Source: Halomonas urmiana (GTDB taxonomy: Bacteria; Pseudomonadota; Gammaproteobacteria; Pseudomonadales; Halomonadaceae). Taken from it: a stretch of 48,908 bases of DNA. Location: assembly GCF_005780185.1 (NCBI RefSeq), contig NZ_VBUI01000028.1, positions 1 through 48,908 on the forward strand. The letters run 5' to 3'. A program made the translations under genes and the position numbers. Each line of letters starts with the position of its first letter. Position 1 is the stretch's first letter. The notes under the pieces were generated by a model. That model was not told the DNA's origin. It searched no databases and worked only from the letters and a program-made list of their open reading frames with translations. Of this stretch, positions 1-8,988 are shown in pieces.

Positions 1-76
1 TCCCCGATAGCTCAGTTGGTAGAGCAAATGACTGTTAATCATTGGGTCACAGGTTCGAGTCCTGTTCGGGGAGCCA
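1..76 (+). tRNA. tRNA-Asn (anticodon GTT)
   Basis: A complete cloverleaf can be read. The 7-bp acceptor stem pairs positions 1-7 with 66-72, the discriminator is G73, and the CCA is encoded at 74-76. The anticodon loop carries GTT at about 34-36 and the T-arm contains GGTTCGAGTCC. The gene starts at the first base of the window, so its promoter is not visible. Confidence 0.97.
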
Positions 77-283
77 ATGCCGTCTGGCCCTGCATCGCCT
101 GCTCCTAGACGTCTCTCTGCTTTCCTATCGTTTTTTCGCTGTCCCCGCGTCCTTCGATCGTGGCTGCTCGTGTCGTGGTGCCCCGCGTCTGCGCTGCCCG
201 GTTCATGCCGGGGTTGCCCTGAGCCTGCCCCTTTCGGCATGGGTCTGGCGCCGTCGCGATCGCGGGGCAGCCCTGGACGTCAA

Positions 284-309
284 GACGCCGGACCCTGGGG
301 TCCGGCGTC
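284..309 (-). terminator. Stem-loop terminator after prc
   Basis: An 11-bp perfect stem (284-294 with 299-309) encloses a 4-nt loop, 44 nt beyond the prc stop on the minus strand. The run of T after the stem is short, so termination may be only partly intrinsic. The rest of 77-283 shows no gene; small open frames there look like chance. Confidence 0.55.
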
Positions 310-352
310 GTCGTCATGGGCGAGCGGGTGAGTCCGCGCCTCAGTTGGGCTC

Positions 353-2419
353 TCAGTTAAGTTCCGCGTAGTGCCAGCCGTCCTCCAGCTGGCGATAGTC
401 CAGCAGGATCTGGGCAGTTTCGAGGATCTGGGCGCGGTCGATCGGCTGCTCGTCGGTCTCGTCGCTCGCGGTCTCGTCCTCGTCGCGGGCGTCGGTCCAG
501 TCCTCCAGCGGTTCCAGGCCCAGGGCGCGGCGCCGCTCGTTCTCCAGGGCCAGCTGCTCCGCTTCCTGTGCCTCGACCTCACGCTGTCGCTGTTCACGGT
601 TGAGGCTGACGCTGGTGTGCTGCGCGCGAAGCTGGCGGGCGAGCTCGGAGCGCCGCTCGAGGTAGTGGAAGTTCGGCTGCTGCTCGGCGCGCTCGAGGTG
701 GCGGGCGCGCAGCGTCTCCAGGTGCCGACGGGGCTCGCCGTAGGTGCGGTACTGCACCTCGCGCACCGTGTCCCAGGGCAGGGCGTTGTCGAGGCTGCTC
801 TCGCCGATCAGCTCGGGGTCGATCAGGCTCGGGAAGTCGATGTCCGGTTCTACGCCGCGGTGCTGGGTGCTCTCGCCGGAGATGCGGTAGAACTTGGCGC
901 GGGTCAGCTTGATCTCGCCGTGGCTGAGCTCGTTGAGGGTCTGTACCGTGCCCTTGCCGAAGGTGTCGGTGCCGACCACCAGGCCGCGGCCATAGTCCTG
1001 AATGGCGCCGGCGAAGATCTCCGAGGCCGAGGCCGAGAGGCGGTTGACCAGCACGGCCAGGGGGCCATCGTAGAGGGCGCCGCTCTCGGTATCGCCGTAG
1101 AGGCTGATGCGTCCGCGGGCGTCGCGGACCTGCACGGTGGGGCCGCGATCGATGAAGAGACCGATCAGCGAATTGGCCTCCTGCAGGGCGCCGCCGCCGT
1201 TGTTACGCAGGTCGAGCACGATCCCCTCGACACCCTCGGCCTGGAGGCGCTCGACCTCACGGGCCACGTCGCGGGTGGTGCTGCGGAAGTCTTCCTCGCC
1301 GGCCTGCCAGGCATCGAAGTCGACGTAGAAGGTCGGCACCTCGATCACGCCGAGACGATGCGTGCCATCCTGGCGCTCGACCTCGATCACTTCGCCCTGG
1401 GCGGCCTGATCCTCGAGGTCCACGGTGTCGCGGGTGATGTCGATCACCGTGGAGCGGGTCATGTCGACGGCCTGGGCGGGCACCACGTCGAGGCGCACCA
1501 CCGAGCCCTTGGGGCCGCGGATCAGGTCGACCACGTCGTCGAGGCGCATGCCGACCACGTTGACGATCTCGCCGTCTTCCTGGCCCACGCCGATGATGCG
1601 GTCGGCGGGCTGGAGGGCGCCGTCGCGCTCGGCCGGGCCGCCGGCCACCAGGCTCGAGACCTTGATGAACTCGCCGTCGGCCTGCAGCAGGGCGCCGATG
1701 CCCTCCAGCGAGAGGCGCATCTGGATGTCGAAGGACTCGCCCTGTCGTGGCGACAGGTACTCGCTGTGCGGGTCGACGCTGCCGGTCACCGCGGCCATGA
1801 AGAGTCCGAAGACGTCGGCCGCATTGGTCTGGCGCAGGCGCGAGAGCTGTCCCTCGTAGCGCTGGCGCAGGGTGCTCGTTACCTGCTCGGGTTCCTGGTC
1901 GCTGATCGTCAGGCTGAGGGCGGCGTTGTTGAGGCGCTTCATCCACAGCTCGTCCAGGGCCGTCTCACTGGTGGCCCAAGGGCTGTCCTCGCGCTCCAGC
2001 TCCAGGCGCTGGTCGCTGTCGAAGCCGAAGTCGAGGCCCTCGTCGAGCCTCGCCAGCAGCCACTCGAGGCGCTGTTCGGCGCGCTCGTGGTAGCGCTGGT
2101 AGAGGTCAAAGGGGCGGGCCAGCTCGGCGTCGAGCAGCGCCTCGTCCATGCCGGTTCGAAGGTCGCTGAAGGCGGCCACGTCACGGTCGAGCAGGTAGGC
2201 ACGCTGGCCATCGAGGACGTCCAGCAGGCGCTCGAAGGCCCGCCGCGACCAGGCGTCGTCGAGGCTCACGTCGGCGTAGTGGCCGTAGCGCAGCGACTCG
2301 GCCACTTCCGTGGCCGCCTGGCGCTGATCATCGCTCGGCTCGAAGCTGGCCAGGGCCGGCGGCGTGGCCAGCAGCAAGCCCAGCACCGCGGCTCGCCCAA
2401 GGGTGACTAACAGGCTCAT
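353..2419 (-). CDS. prc: Tail-specific (C-terminal processing) periplasmic protease Prc
   Basis: Periplasmic serine protease of family S41 that degrades or trims proteins from non-polar C-termini; in E. coli it processes PBP3 and controls the hydrolase MepS. The 688-residue product begins with a signal peptide (hydrophobic stretch to about residue 25, ALA-S cleavage). It has a PDZ domain around 225-325 and the S41 core with Ser464 in the SASASEIF motif and Lys489 in TFGKGTVQ, 25 residues apart as in E. coli Prc. An upstream in-frame GTG at 2452 exists, but the ATG at 2419 is preceded by GGGGAG and starts the signal peptide directly. Length is close to the E. coli enzyme (682). The C-terminus is rich in charged residues. 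Confidence 0.95.
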   Translation of the reverse strand: MSLLVTLGRAAVLGLLLATPPALASFEPSDDQRQAATEVAESLRYGHYADVSLDDAWSRRAFERLLDVLDGQRAYLLDRDVAAFSDLRTGMDEALLDAELARPFDLYQRYHERAEQRLEWLLARLDEGLDFGFDSDQRLELEREDSPWATSETALDELWMKRLNNAALSLTISDQEPEQVTSTLRQRYEGQLSRLRQTNAADVFGLFMAAVTGSVDPHSEYLSPRQGESFDIQMRLSLEGIGALLQADGEFIKVSSLVAGGPAERDGALQPADRIIGVGQEDGEIVNVVGMRLDDVVDLIRGPKGSVVRLDVVPAQAVDMTRSTVIDITRDTVDLEDQAAQGEVIEVERQDGTHRLGVIEVPTFYVDFDAWQAGEEDFRSTTRDVAREVERLQAEGVEGIVLDLRNNGGGALQEANSLIGLFIDRGPTVQVRDARGRISLYGDTESGALYDGPLAVLVNRLSASASEIFAGAIQDYGRGLVVGTDTFGKGTVQTLNELSHGEIKLTRAKFYRISGESTQHRGVEPDIDFPSLIDPELIGESSLDNALPWDTVREVQYRTYGEPRRHLETLRARHLERAEQQPNFHYLERRSELARQLRAQHTSVSLNREQRQREVEAQEAEQLALENERRRALGLEPLEDWTDARDEDETASDETDEQPIDRAQILETAQILLDYRQLEDGWHYAELN

Positions 2420-2502
2420 CGATGAAGCACTCCCCGATTCGTGTACACTCACTCTTCATCCAGACCCCGACCCGGCCGTCGAGTTGCATGGACAGACGCG
2501 CC

Positions 2503-2529
2503 ATTGTAGCAGCTTGGCCGTGTCGTCAA
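2503..2529 (-). promoter_or_regulatory. Probable sigma-70 promoter of prc
   Basis: On the minus strand an extended -10 TGCTACAAT (hexamer at 2503-2508) lies about 85 nt before the prc ATG. A TTGACG hexamer at 2524-2529 could be the -35, but the spacer is only 15 nt, so the extended -10 probably carries most of the function. The region lies in the 143-nt divergent gap shared with apeB. Confidence 0.45.
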
Positions 2530-2562
2530 GACCCCCGAAACGCCCCGCGATAGAGGAATTCC

Positions 2563-3861
2563 ATGTCCGAAGATGCCCGCCTCGAGCGTCTGCTCGACTT
2601 CCTGCATCGATCCCCCACGCCCTGGCACGCCACGGCCAACATGGCCGCGCGTCTCGAGGCCGCCGGCTTCCGGCGCCTCAATGAGACCGCCACCTGGCAG
2701 CTGTCGCCCGGCGAGCGGGTCTACGTGACCCGCAACGACTCCTCGATCATCGCCCTGCAGCTGCCTCACGAGCGGCTCGCGGCCCTGCGCCTGATCGGCG
2801 CCCATACCGACAGCCCCGGCCTGCGCCTCAAGCCCAACGCCGCCCAGTGTGCGGCGGGCTGGCTGCAGCTGGGCGTCGAGGTCTACGGCGGGGCGCTGCT
2901 GGCCCCCTGGTTCGACCGCGACCTGGGGCTCGCCGGGCGGGTCCATGTGCGCCATGGCGACGGCCGCATCGAGGGCGTACTACTCGACGTCGAGCGCGCG
3001 GTGGCGATCATCCCGAGCCTTGCCATCCACCTGGATCGCGAGGCCAACAGCGGCCGGGTCGTCAATGCCCAGACCGAGATGGCTCCGGTGTTGCTGCAGG
3101 ATGGCGGCCGGCCCGACCTCGAGCGGCTGCTCGCGCAGTGGCTCGAGGAGCAGCACGGCCTGGCCGAGTTCGAGGTGCTCGACTTCGAGCTGGCGTTTCG
3201 CGACATGCAGGCACCGGCGCGGGTCGGCATCGAGGGCGAGCTGGTGGCGAGCGCCCGGCTCGACAACCTGTTCTCCTGCTTCGCCGGCTTGGAGGCGTTG
3301 CTTGAAAGCGATGGCCGCCAGGGCGCGGTGCTGGTGGCCAATGATCACGAGGAGGTCGGCAGCGCCAGCGCCTGCGGCGCCCAGGGGCCCTTCCTCGGTG
3401 ACGTGCTGCGCCGGGTCAACGCCCAGCTCGGCGAGGCGGGGGAGGAGGGCTTCATCCGCCTGATTCAGGCCTCGCGACTGATCTCCTGCGACAACGCCCA
3501 CGCCCTGCATCCCAACTTCCAGGACAAGCACGACGCCGCCCATGGCCCGGCGCTCAACGGCGGCCCGGTGATCAAGGTCAACGCCAGCCAGCGCTACGCC
3601 ACCAACAGCGCGACCGCCGCGCTGTTCCGGGACCTGTGCCGCGAGGTCGACGTGCCGGTGCAGACCTTCGTGACCCGGGCCGACATGGGGTGCGGCAGCA
3701 CCATCGGCCCGATCACCGCCACCGAGCTCGGGGTGCCGACCCTCGACGTGGGGGCGCCCCAGTGGGCCATGCACTCGATCCGCGAGACCGCCGGCGCCCG
3801 GGACGTGGCGTACCTGGTGCGGGCGCTGACCGCCTTCGTCAATCGCGCCGAGTTGCCCTGA
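2563..3861 (+). CDS. apeB: M18 family aspartyl aminopeptidase
   Basis: Cytoplasmic zinc aminopeptidase of family M18, which removes N-terminal acidic residues from peptides. The 432-residue product has the usual family length. The metal-binding motif HTDSPGLRLKP (His81, Asp83), the NDHEEVGS segment with the catalytic and metal-binding acids, and the late DMGCGSTIGP and APQWAMHSIRE segments are all present, and no signal peptide is seen. The ATG is preceded by GAGGAA at good distance. It is a single gene, divergent from prc and closed by a strong bidirectional terminator, so it is probably monocistronic. Confidence 0.94.
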   Translation: MSEDARLERLLDFLHRSPTPWHATANMAARLEAAGFRRLNETATWQLSPGERVYVTRNDSSIIALQLPHERLAALRLIGAHTDSPGLRLKPNAAQCAAGWLQLGVEVYGGALLAPWFDRDLGLAGRVHVRHGDGRIEGVLLDVERAVAIIPSLAIHLDREANSGRVVNAQTEMAPVLLQDGGRPDLERLLAQWLEEQHGLAEFEVLDFELAFRDMQAPARVGIEGELVASARLDNLFSCFAGLEALLESDGRQGAVLVANDHEEVGSASACGAQGPFLGDVLRRVNAQLGEAGEEGFIRLIQASRLISCDNAHALHPNFQDKHDAAHGPALNGGPVIKVNASQRYATNSATAALFRDLCREVDVPVQTFVTRADMGCGSTIGPITATELGVPTLDVGAPQWAMHSIRETAGARDVAYLVRALTAFVNRAELP

Positions 3862-3930
3862 AGGCTGGCGGGGCCGCTTCAGCGCGGTCTTGCCGACAAT
3901 GACGGCGTCGGTGTCGCAGCGCATCCAACG

Positions 3931-3965
3931 AAAAAGCCCGCCTGGTGAGCCAGGCGGGCTTTTCG
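3931..3965. terminator. Bidirectional rho-independent terminator
   Basis: An 11-bp perfect stem (3935-3945 with 3950-3960) has a 4-nt loop, with an A-run on the left and a T-run on the right. It can therefore stop both apeB (+) and the tRNA-Met transcript (-). Confidence 0.9.
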
Positions 3966-3974
3966 GTGTCTGTC

Positions 3975-4051
3975 TGGTGGCTACGCCCTGATTCGAACAG
4001 GGGACCCCATCATTATGAGTGATGTGCTCTAACCAGCTGAGCTACGTAGCC
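3975..4051 (-). tRNA. tRNA-Met (elongator, anticodon CAT)
   Basis: Read on the minus strand, it starts GGCTACGTAGCTCAG and ends with an encoded CCA (3975-3977). The acceptor stem pairs 4045-4051 with 3979-3985. The anticodon loop CTCATAA gives CAT. The paired first acceptor base and overall match to the E. coli elongator tRNA-Met sequence argue against the initiator tRNA. Confidence 0.96.
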
Positions 4052-4066
4052 GAACAACGGGGGCGA

Positions 4067-4095
4067 AGTCTACGCTCCTGCCTCGCCCTCGTCAA
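4067..4095 (-). promoter_or_regulatory. Sigma-70 promoter of tRNA-Met
   Basis: A -35 hexamer TTGACG (4090-4095) and a -10 hexamer TAGACT (4067-4072) on the minus strand are separated by exactly 17 nt. The -10 ends 15 nt before the tRNA 5' end, and a GC-rich discriminator follows, as expected for a stable RNA promoter. Confidence 0.7.
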
Positions 4096-4137
4096 GCCTC
4101 GGCGGCCCCATGAGCGCCCTTAAGGCGTTTGGGCGGC

Positions 4138-5229
4138 TCAGACGTTGAAGCGGAAGTGGATGACGTCGCCATCCTTGACGATGTACTCCTTGCCCTCCAG
4201 GCGCCACTTGCCGGCGTCCTTGGCGCCCTGCTCACCGCCCAGGGCGACGAAGTCGTCGTAGGCAATGACCTCGGCGCGGATGAAGCCCTTCTGGAAGTCG
4301 GTGTGGATCACGCCGGCCGCCTCCGGGGCGGTGGCGCCCACCTTCACCGTCCAGGCGCGGACCTCCTTCACCCCGGCGGTGAAGTAGGTCTGCAGGCCCA
4401 GCAGCCCATAGCCGGCGCGGATCACCCGATCGAGCCCCGGTTCTTCCATGCCCAGCTCGTCGAGGAACATGGCGCGCTCCTCGTCCTCGAGCTCGGCGAT
4501 CTCGGCTTCGATCTGGTTGCAGACCGGCACCACCACGGCGTCCTCGGCGGCGGCGATCTCGCACACCTTGTCGAGGTAGGGGTTGTCCTCGAAGCCGTCG
4601 TCATTGACGTTGGCGATGTACATGGTGGGCTTGAGCGTCAGGAAGCCGAAGCCCTTGAGCTGCTGCTTGTCGTCATCGTCGAGACCGAAGCTTCTCAGCG
4701 GCTGGCCCTCGGCCAGGTGGGGCTGGATGCGCTCGAGGATCGCCTTGGTGGCGATGGCCTCCTTGTCACCGCCCTTGGCCACGCGGACCAGGCGTTGGAT
4801 GGCGCGCTCGACGGTGTCGAGGTCGGCCAGCGCCAGCTCCATGTTGATGATCTCGATGTCCGCCTCGGGATCGACCTGGTTGGCCACGTGGATGACGTTG
4901 TCGTTGTCGAAGCAGCGCACCACGTGGGCGATGGCCTCGGTCTCGCGGATGTTGGCGAGGAACTTGTTGCCCAGGCCCTCGCCCTTGGAGGCACCGGCCA
5001 CCAGGCCCGCGATGTCGACGAACTCCATGGTGGTGGGCAGCACCTTCTGAGGCTTGACGATCTCGGCCAGCTTGTCGAGGCGCGGGTCCGGCATCGGCAC
5101 GATGCCGACGTTGGGCTCGATGGTGCAGAACGGGAAGTTCTCGGCGTCGATGCCCGACTTGGTCAGGGCATTGAAGAGGGTGGACTTGCCGACGTTGGGC
5201 AGGCCGACGATACCGCAGTTGAAACCCAT
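4138..5229 (-). CDS. ychF: Redox/ribosome-associated ATPase YchF (Obg family)
   Basis: Universally conserved P-loop ATPase of the Obg/TRAFAC class that binds 70S ribosomes and affects leaderless translation and oxidative stress responses. The 363-residue product is the exact family length. It opens with [17 protein letters not shown], which carries the Walker A motif, and has the [18 protein letters not shown]3 region and a C-terminal TGS domain ending in HFRFNV. The open frame runs upstream through an intergenic repeat, but the ATG at 5229 starts the conserved fold and has AGGA upstream. The neighbour pth, on the same strand upstream, is conserved in gammaproteobacteria. Confidence 0.97.
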   Translation of the reverse strand: MGFNCGIVGLPNVGKSTLFNALTKSGIDAENFPFCTIEPNVGIVPMPDPRLDKLAEIVKPQKVLPTTMEFVDIAGLVAGASKGEGLGNKFLANIRETEAIAHVVRCFDNDNVIHVANQVDPEADIEIINMELALADLDTVERAIQRLVRVAKGGDKEAIATKAILERIQPHLAEGQPLRSFGLDDDDKQQLKGFGFLTLKPTMYIANVNDDGFEDNPYLDKVCEIAAAEDAVVVPVCNQIEAEIAELEDEERAMFLDELGMEEPGLDRVIRAGYGLLGLQTYFTAGVKEVRAWTVKVGATAPEAAGVIHTDFQKGFIRAEVIAYDDFVALGGEQGAKDAGKWRLEGKEYIVKDGDVIHFRFNV

Positions 5230-5290
5230 GGGAGTGTCCTGGAAAGCGTGTTCGCGATTGGAAAGTGGCGAGTATTCTACGGAAGCGCGG

Positions 5291-5461
5291 AGCGCCAAGC
5301 TACAAGCGCCGAGCGGCCGAGCGGCCGAGCGGCCGAGCGGCCAAGCCGCCAAACGACGGGTCTTCGACGATGCGGGTCGGATTCGGCCCCGGGCAGTGTC
5401 GTTCCGGGCATGACTGCCCGTCGTCGGCCCCCTTGTAGCTCGGCGCTTTCAGCTCGGCGCT
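5291..5461. repeat. Tandem and inverted intergenic repeats between ychF and pth
   Basis: Four perfect tandem copies of GAGCGGCC lie at 5311-5342, followed by a degenerate copy. Just before them, 5291-5305 reads AGCGCCAAGCTACAA. The same unit appears inverted at 5433-5447 (TTGTAGCTCGGCGCT) and again at 5448-5461. The inverted copies run into the end of pth and supply its last four codons and stop. The gap holds no gene. Confidence 0.8.
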
Positions 5462-6039
5462 GTAAAACGGTGCAGCCGATTCATGGCCTTCGCCCAGTCG
5501 CCGTCGACGGCCTGGGGCAGGGTGGTCAGGCACTCGTCGATGGCGGCGTCGATGGCGCCACGCTCCGCCTTGCCGGGGCGCCCCAGCACGTAGTTCGTCA
5601 CCTGGCGAGCCTCGCCGGGGTGGCCGATGCCGATGCGCAGGCGGTGGAAGGACTTGTCGTTGCCCAGGGCGCGGATGATGTCGCGCAGGCCGTTGTGACC
5701 GCCGTGGCCACCGCCGGTCTTGTAGCGCGCCGTGCCCGGCGGCATGTCGAGCTCGTCGTGAGCGACCAGCAGCTCATCGGGGGTGAGCTTGAAGAACTGG
5801 CAGAGCGCCGCCACGGACCCGCCGCTGCGGTTCATGAAGGTGGTGGGCTCGAGCAGGTGCAGCTCCCGGCCGTCGAGCCGGACCCGCGCATGTCGGCCCA
5901 GGAACTTGCGCTCGGGGCGCAGCTCGGCGCCCGCCGCTCTCGCCACGGCGTGCACCAGCCAGGCGCCGGCGTTGTGGCGGGTGGCCTCGTAGTCGGCGCC
6001 GGGGTTGCCCAGACCGATGATCGCTTTCAACTGGCTCAT
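5449..6039 (-). CDS. pth: Peptidyl-tRNA hydrolase
   Basis: Cytoplasmic esterase that releases peptides from peptidyl-tRNA dropped off ribosomes; essential in E. coli. The 196-residue product matches the family. Catalytic His22 sits in TRHNAGAW, Asn70 in TTFMNRSG, Asp95 in HDELDMPPG and Asn116 in GGHNGLRD, each two positions beyond the E. coli numbering. The ATG at 6039 is preceded by GAGGAG. The C-terminal codons (TAPS) and the stop are contributed by an intergenic repeat unit, so the tail is slightly altered but outside the active site. Confidence 0.97.
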   Translation of the reverse strand: MSQLKAIIGLGNPGADYEATRHNAGAWLVHAVARAAGAELRPERKFLGRHARVRLDGRELHLLEPTTFMNRSGGSVAALCQFFKLTPDELLVAHDELDMPPGTARYKTGGGHGGHNGLRDIIRALGNDKSFHRLRIGIGHPGEARQVTNYVLGRPGKAERGAIDAAIDECLTTLPQAVDGDWAKAMNRLHRFTAPS

Positions 6040-6067
6040 GCCGGTCTCCTCGCGTGCGGCGTGATGG

Positions 6068-6098
6068 CAAAAAAAATCAAGCGCCGGGGCGCTTGATT
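6068..6098 (-). terminator. Rho-independent terminator after rplY
   Basis: A stem AATCAAGCGC / GCGCTTGATT with a CGGG loop (6075-6098) is followed on the minus strand by eight T residues. It lies between rplY and pth, 29 nt ahead of the pth start, so it either ends the prs-rplY message or attenuates read-through into pth. Confidence 0.85.
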
Positions 6099-6153
6099 CC
6101 TGACGACGAGGCGGGCAAGTCGAGGATCCGACATGCCCGCCGGCCACGACCGA

Positions 6154-6810
6154 TTACTCGGTGTCGCCTTCGCCCGCGGCTGCTTCGCCACCGGTCTCTT
6201 CTTCGCCTTCTTCCTCTGCGCCACCACGGACCTTGGCCTTGGTGATGCTCAGGACCGCGTTGTCATGGTCCTCGCCGTGGGTCAGGGCGACCAGGGTCAC
6301 GCCGGCCGGCACCGTGAGGTCGGACAGGTGCAGGGTGGAGCCCAGCTCGACCGCGCTGATGTCGACTTCCAGGTACTCCGGCAGGTCCTTCGGCAGGCAG
6401 CTGATCTCGACCTCGGAGGCGAGCTGGTGCAGTTCGCCGTCCTTGTCCTTGATCGCCGCGCAGGCGTCTTCACCGATCACGTGCAGCGGCACGTTCAGGG
6501 TCAGCTCGTGGGTCGCATCGACGCGCAGGAAGTCGGCATGCGTCACCAGCGGCTTGAAGGGGTGGCGCTGCAGGTCACGCACCACGACCTGCTGGGCCTT
6601 GCCGTCCACCTGCAGGTTGATGATGGAGGAGAAGAACGCCTCATCTTCCAGCGCCTTGTAGAAGCTGGTCTTGTCGACGGCGATCGGCTGCGGCGCCTGC
6701 TCACCACCATAGATGATGGCCGGCACCTGGGCGTTGGCACGACGCAGGCGGCGGCTCGCACCTTTCCCCAGGTCGTTGCGAACGCTGGCATTGAGTGTGT
6801 AATCGGACAT
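6154..6810 (-). CDS. rplY: 50S ribosomal protein L25 (Ctc/TL5 form)
   Basis: 5S rRNA-binding ribosomal protein. The 218-residue product is the long form: an N-terminal L25 domain (about 1-95, beginning [21 protein letters not shown]) and a C-terminal TL5/CTC beta domain (about 100-190), then an acidic Glu/Gly/Ala-rich tail. E. coli L25 has only the first domain (94 residues). AGAGG lies before the ATG. It is 138 nt downstream of prs on the same strand, a conserved order (prs-rplY-pth-ychF). Confidence 0.96.
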   Translation of the reverse strand: MSDYTLNASVRNDLGKGASRRLRRANAQVPAIIYGGEQAPQPIAVDKTSFYKALEDEAFFSSIINLQVDGKAQQVVVRDLQRHPFKPLVTHADFLRVDATHELTLNVPLHVIGEDACAAIKDKDGELHQLASEVEISCLPKDLPEYLEVDISAVELGSTLHLSDLTVPAGVTLVALTHGEDHDNAVLSITKAKVRGGAEEEGEEETGGEAAAGEGDTE

Positions 6811-6948
6811 GAAATTGCCTCTTTCTGAAGGTAAGGAAAGCGCCGTGGCCCGCGACCAGACCGCGGCGTTTCCGGGAGCCCCGTGGGGCGCTGCTCCGAC
6901 GCCTCGTTCCGCCGGGCCGTCCGCCGAGCACTGCTCGGCGACACGGTC

Positions 6949-7890
6949 TCAGTGGAACATGGCGCTGACGGATTCTTCGTTGCTGACCCGGCGGATCGCC
7001 TCGGCGATCAGCCCGGCCACGCTGAGCTGGCGGATGTTGCCGCTGCGACGCGCGGCCTCGCCGAGGGGGATGGTGTCGGTCACCACCACCTCGTCGAGCA
7101 CCGAGCCTGAGATGTTGTCGACGGCGGGGCCGGACAGGATCGGGTGGGTGGCGTAGGCCACCACGCGACGGGCGCCGCGCTCCTTGAGGGCCTCGCCGGC
7201 CTTGCACAGGGTGCCGGCGGTATCGATCATGTCGTCCACCACCACGCAGGTGCGGTTCTCGATCTCGCCGATGATGTGCATCACCTGGGCCTGGTTGGCC
7301 GAGGGGCGGCGCTTGTCGATGATCGCCAGGTCGGCATTGAGCTGCTTGGCGATGGCGCGAGCGCGGACCACGCCGCCGACGTCGGGCGAGACGACGACGA
7401 GATCATCGTAGTTCTGGCGTTCGATGTCGTCGAGCAGGATCGGCGAGCCGTAGACGTTGTCCACCGGCACGTCGAAGAAACCCTGGATCTGATCGGCGTG
7501 CAGGTCCATGGTCATGACCCGGTCGACGCCGGCCTTGACCATCATGTCGGCGACGATCTTGGCGGAGATCGGTACGCGAGCGGAGCGCACGCGGCGGTCC
7601 TGACGGGCGTAGCCGAAGTAAGGAACCACGGCGGTGATCCGGGTGGCGGAGGCGCGGCGCAGCGCATCTACCATCAGGATCAGTTCCATCAGGTTGTCGT
7701 TGGTCGGTGCACAGGTGGGCTGCAGGACGAAGACATCCTTGCCGCGCACGTTCTCGTTGATCTCGACCGCGACTTCGCCGTCGCTGAACTGTCCCACCGT
7801 GGCGTTGCCCATGCGGGTATCCAGGCTCTCGGCGACTTTACGGGCGAGATCGGGATTGGCATTCCCGGCGAAAACCATCAATTTTGACAC
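6949..7890 (-). CDS. prs: Ribose-phosphate pyrophosphokinase
   Basis: Makes PRPP from ribose 5-phosphate and ATP for purine, pyrimidine, histidine, tryptophan and NAD synthesis. The 313-residue product has the family length, with the catalytic flexible loop around [16 protein letters not shown] and the PRPP-binding motif [14 protein letters not shown] place the start at the GTG at 7890 ([17 protein letters not shown]), which has AAAGGTGG upstream and matches the family N-terminus. An ATG four codons inside is the alternative. The gene lies just downstream of tRNA-Gln. Confidence 0.96.
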   Translation of the reverse strand: MSKLMVFAGNANPDLARKVAESLDTRMGNATVGQFSDGEVAVEINENVRGKDVFVLQPTCAPTNDNLMELILMVDALRRASATRITAVVPYFGYARQDRRVRSARVPISAKIVADMMVKAGVDRVMTMDLHADQIQGFFDVPVDNVYGSPILLDDIERQNYDDLVVVSPDVGGVVRARAIAKQLNADLAIIDKRRPSANQAQVMHIIGEIENRTCVVVDDMIDTAGTLCKAGEALKERGARRVVAYATHPILSGPAVDNISGSVLDEVVVTDTIPLGEAARRSGNIRQLSVAGLIAEAIRRVSNEESVSAMFH

Positions 7891-7951
7891 GCGCAGCCAC
7901 CTTTGCTGTGTTGGGTCTTCAGGGGTTGGGGTCGACGGGGTCCGGTCGGAA

Positions 7952-8026
7952 TGGCTGGGGCAGCAGGATTCGAACCTGCGCATGGCGATACCAAAAACCG
8001 CTGCCTTACCGCTTGGCTATGCCCCA
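7952..8026 (-). tRNA. tRNA-Gln (anticodon TTG)
   Basis: On the minus strand the acceptor stem TGGGGCA (8020-8026) pairs with TGCCCCA (7956-7962). The discriminator is G and the CCA is encoded at 7952-7954. The anticodon loop TTTTGGT gives TTG. The first ten nucleotides overlap the 3' end of ispE, whose TAG stop lies at 8017-8019. It sits between ispE and prs on the same strand and may be processed from their common transcript. Confidence 0.96.
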
Positions 8027-8988
8027 GGATCAGCTCCGCGCCGGCATGTCGGACATGTCTCGACGCCCGGGGGCGGCGAGGGGCATCGACCCAGCGCAGC
8101 ATGAAGAGGTGAGCGGTTCAGGCCGCGCGCCTTGATGGCGTGCCAGCCCTCGGGAACCTCGGCCAGGAGACGATCTGCCTGTGACTCGGTCTCGAGACGG
8201 GCAAAGACGCAGGCGCCGGTGCCGGTCAGCATGGCCGGTGCCCGGTGGGCCAGCCAGTCGAGTGCACGCGCCACCTCGGGATAGTGTCTCCGGACGGTGT
8301 CCTGGCAGTCATTGCGCCAGCTCGCCGCTCCCCCCTGCAGTGCGCGCGCCATGGTAATCGGGGGGGTATGGCGTGTCAATTCGGGCGCCCCGAACACGGC
8401 CGGGGTGGAGACCGTCACGCCGGGGTGGATGACCAGAAACCAGGGGGTGTCGAGGGTCACCGGCGTCAGGCGTTCACCGATGCCCTCGGCCCAAGCGGCG
8501 TGGCCGTGCACGAACACCGGGACGTCGGCGCCGAGGGCGAGACCCAGGCGGGCCAGCTCGGTGAGCTCGAGGCCAAGCCCCCAGAGGGCGTCGAGGCCGA
8601 GCAGGGCGGTGGCGGCATCCGAGCTGCCGCCGCCGAGCCCTCCGCCCATGGGCAGTCGCTTGTCGAGGTGGATGTCGGCGCCCAGGCGACGACCGGTCTC
8701 GGCCTGCAGCAGGCGCGCGGCGCGAAGGATCAGATTGTCCTCGGAAGCGACTCCGTCGAGACTCGGAGAAAGATGCAGCTCGCCGTCCGTGCGGCGGCGC
8801 AGGGTGAGGGTATCGCCGGCGTCGAGGAACTGGAACAGTGTCTGCAGCTCGTGGTAGCCGTCCGGCCGACGGCCGGTGATGTGCAGCAGGCGATTCAGCT
8901 TGGCCGGCGCGGGCAGCACCAGCGGCTCGGCCTGGGGCGCACAACAGGGCGCAGAGAGGGGCGAGGTGCGGGGCATGGCGTCACTCAT
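8017..8988 (-). CDS. ispE: 4-diphosphocytidyl-2-C-methyl-D-erythritol kinase
   Basis: GHMP-family kinase of the MEP isoprenoid pathway; phosphorylates CDP-methylerythritol with ATP. The 323-residue product carries PAPAKLNRLLHI near residue 27, the ATP-binding glycine loop PMGGGLGGGSSDAATAL at about 113-129, and the C-terminal TGTGACVFA motif. It is longer than E. coli IspE (283) at both ends: about 20 extra N-terminal residues and about 25 extra C-terminal residues that read into the tRNA-Gln gene. The ATG at 8988 overlaps the lolB stop (ATGAGTGA), so translation is probably coupled. An inner ATG at 8976 is possible. Confidence 0.94.
   Translation of the reverse strand: MSDAMPRTSPLSAPCCAPQAEPLVLPAPAKLNRLLHITGRRPDGYHELQTLFQFLDAGDTLTLRRRTDGELHLSPSLDGVASEDNLILRAARLLQAETGRRLGADIHLDKRLPMGGGLGGGSSDAATALLGLDALWGLGLELTELARLGLALGADVPVFVHGHAAWAEGIGERLTPVTLDTPWFLVIHPGVTVSTPAVFGAPELTRHTPPITMARALQGGAASWRNDCQDTVRRHYPEVARALDWLAHRAPAMLTGTGACVFARLETESQADRLLAEVPEGWHAIKARGLNRSPLHAALGRCPSPPPGVETCPTCRRGADPGA

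Noticed and set aside
42..371. A 109-codon frame starting inside tRNA-Asn
   Set aside because: It begins within a tRNA, has Arg/Ser/Pro-rich random-looking sequence, no ribosome site and no similarity I recognise.
371..2410. A long open frame (679 codons) on the + strand opposite prc
   Set aside because: It is the antisense shadow of prc in GC-rich DNA: composition is rich in Ala, Val, Gly, His and Glu with no recognisable domain, and prc itself is unmistakable.
5311..5342. A CRISPR-like array in the tandem repeats before ychF
   Set aside because: The 8-bp units are contiguous with no spacers and no cas genes are near.
4129..6096. A 655-codon + strand frame across ychF and pth
   Set aside because: It spans two real minus-strand genes and the repeat-rich gap between them, with no domain; a mirror of codon bias.
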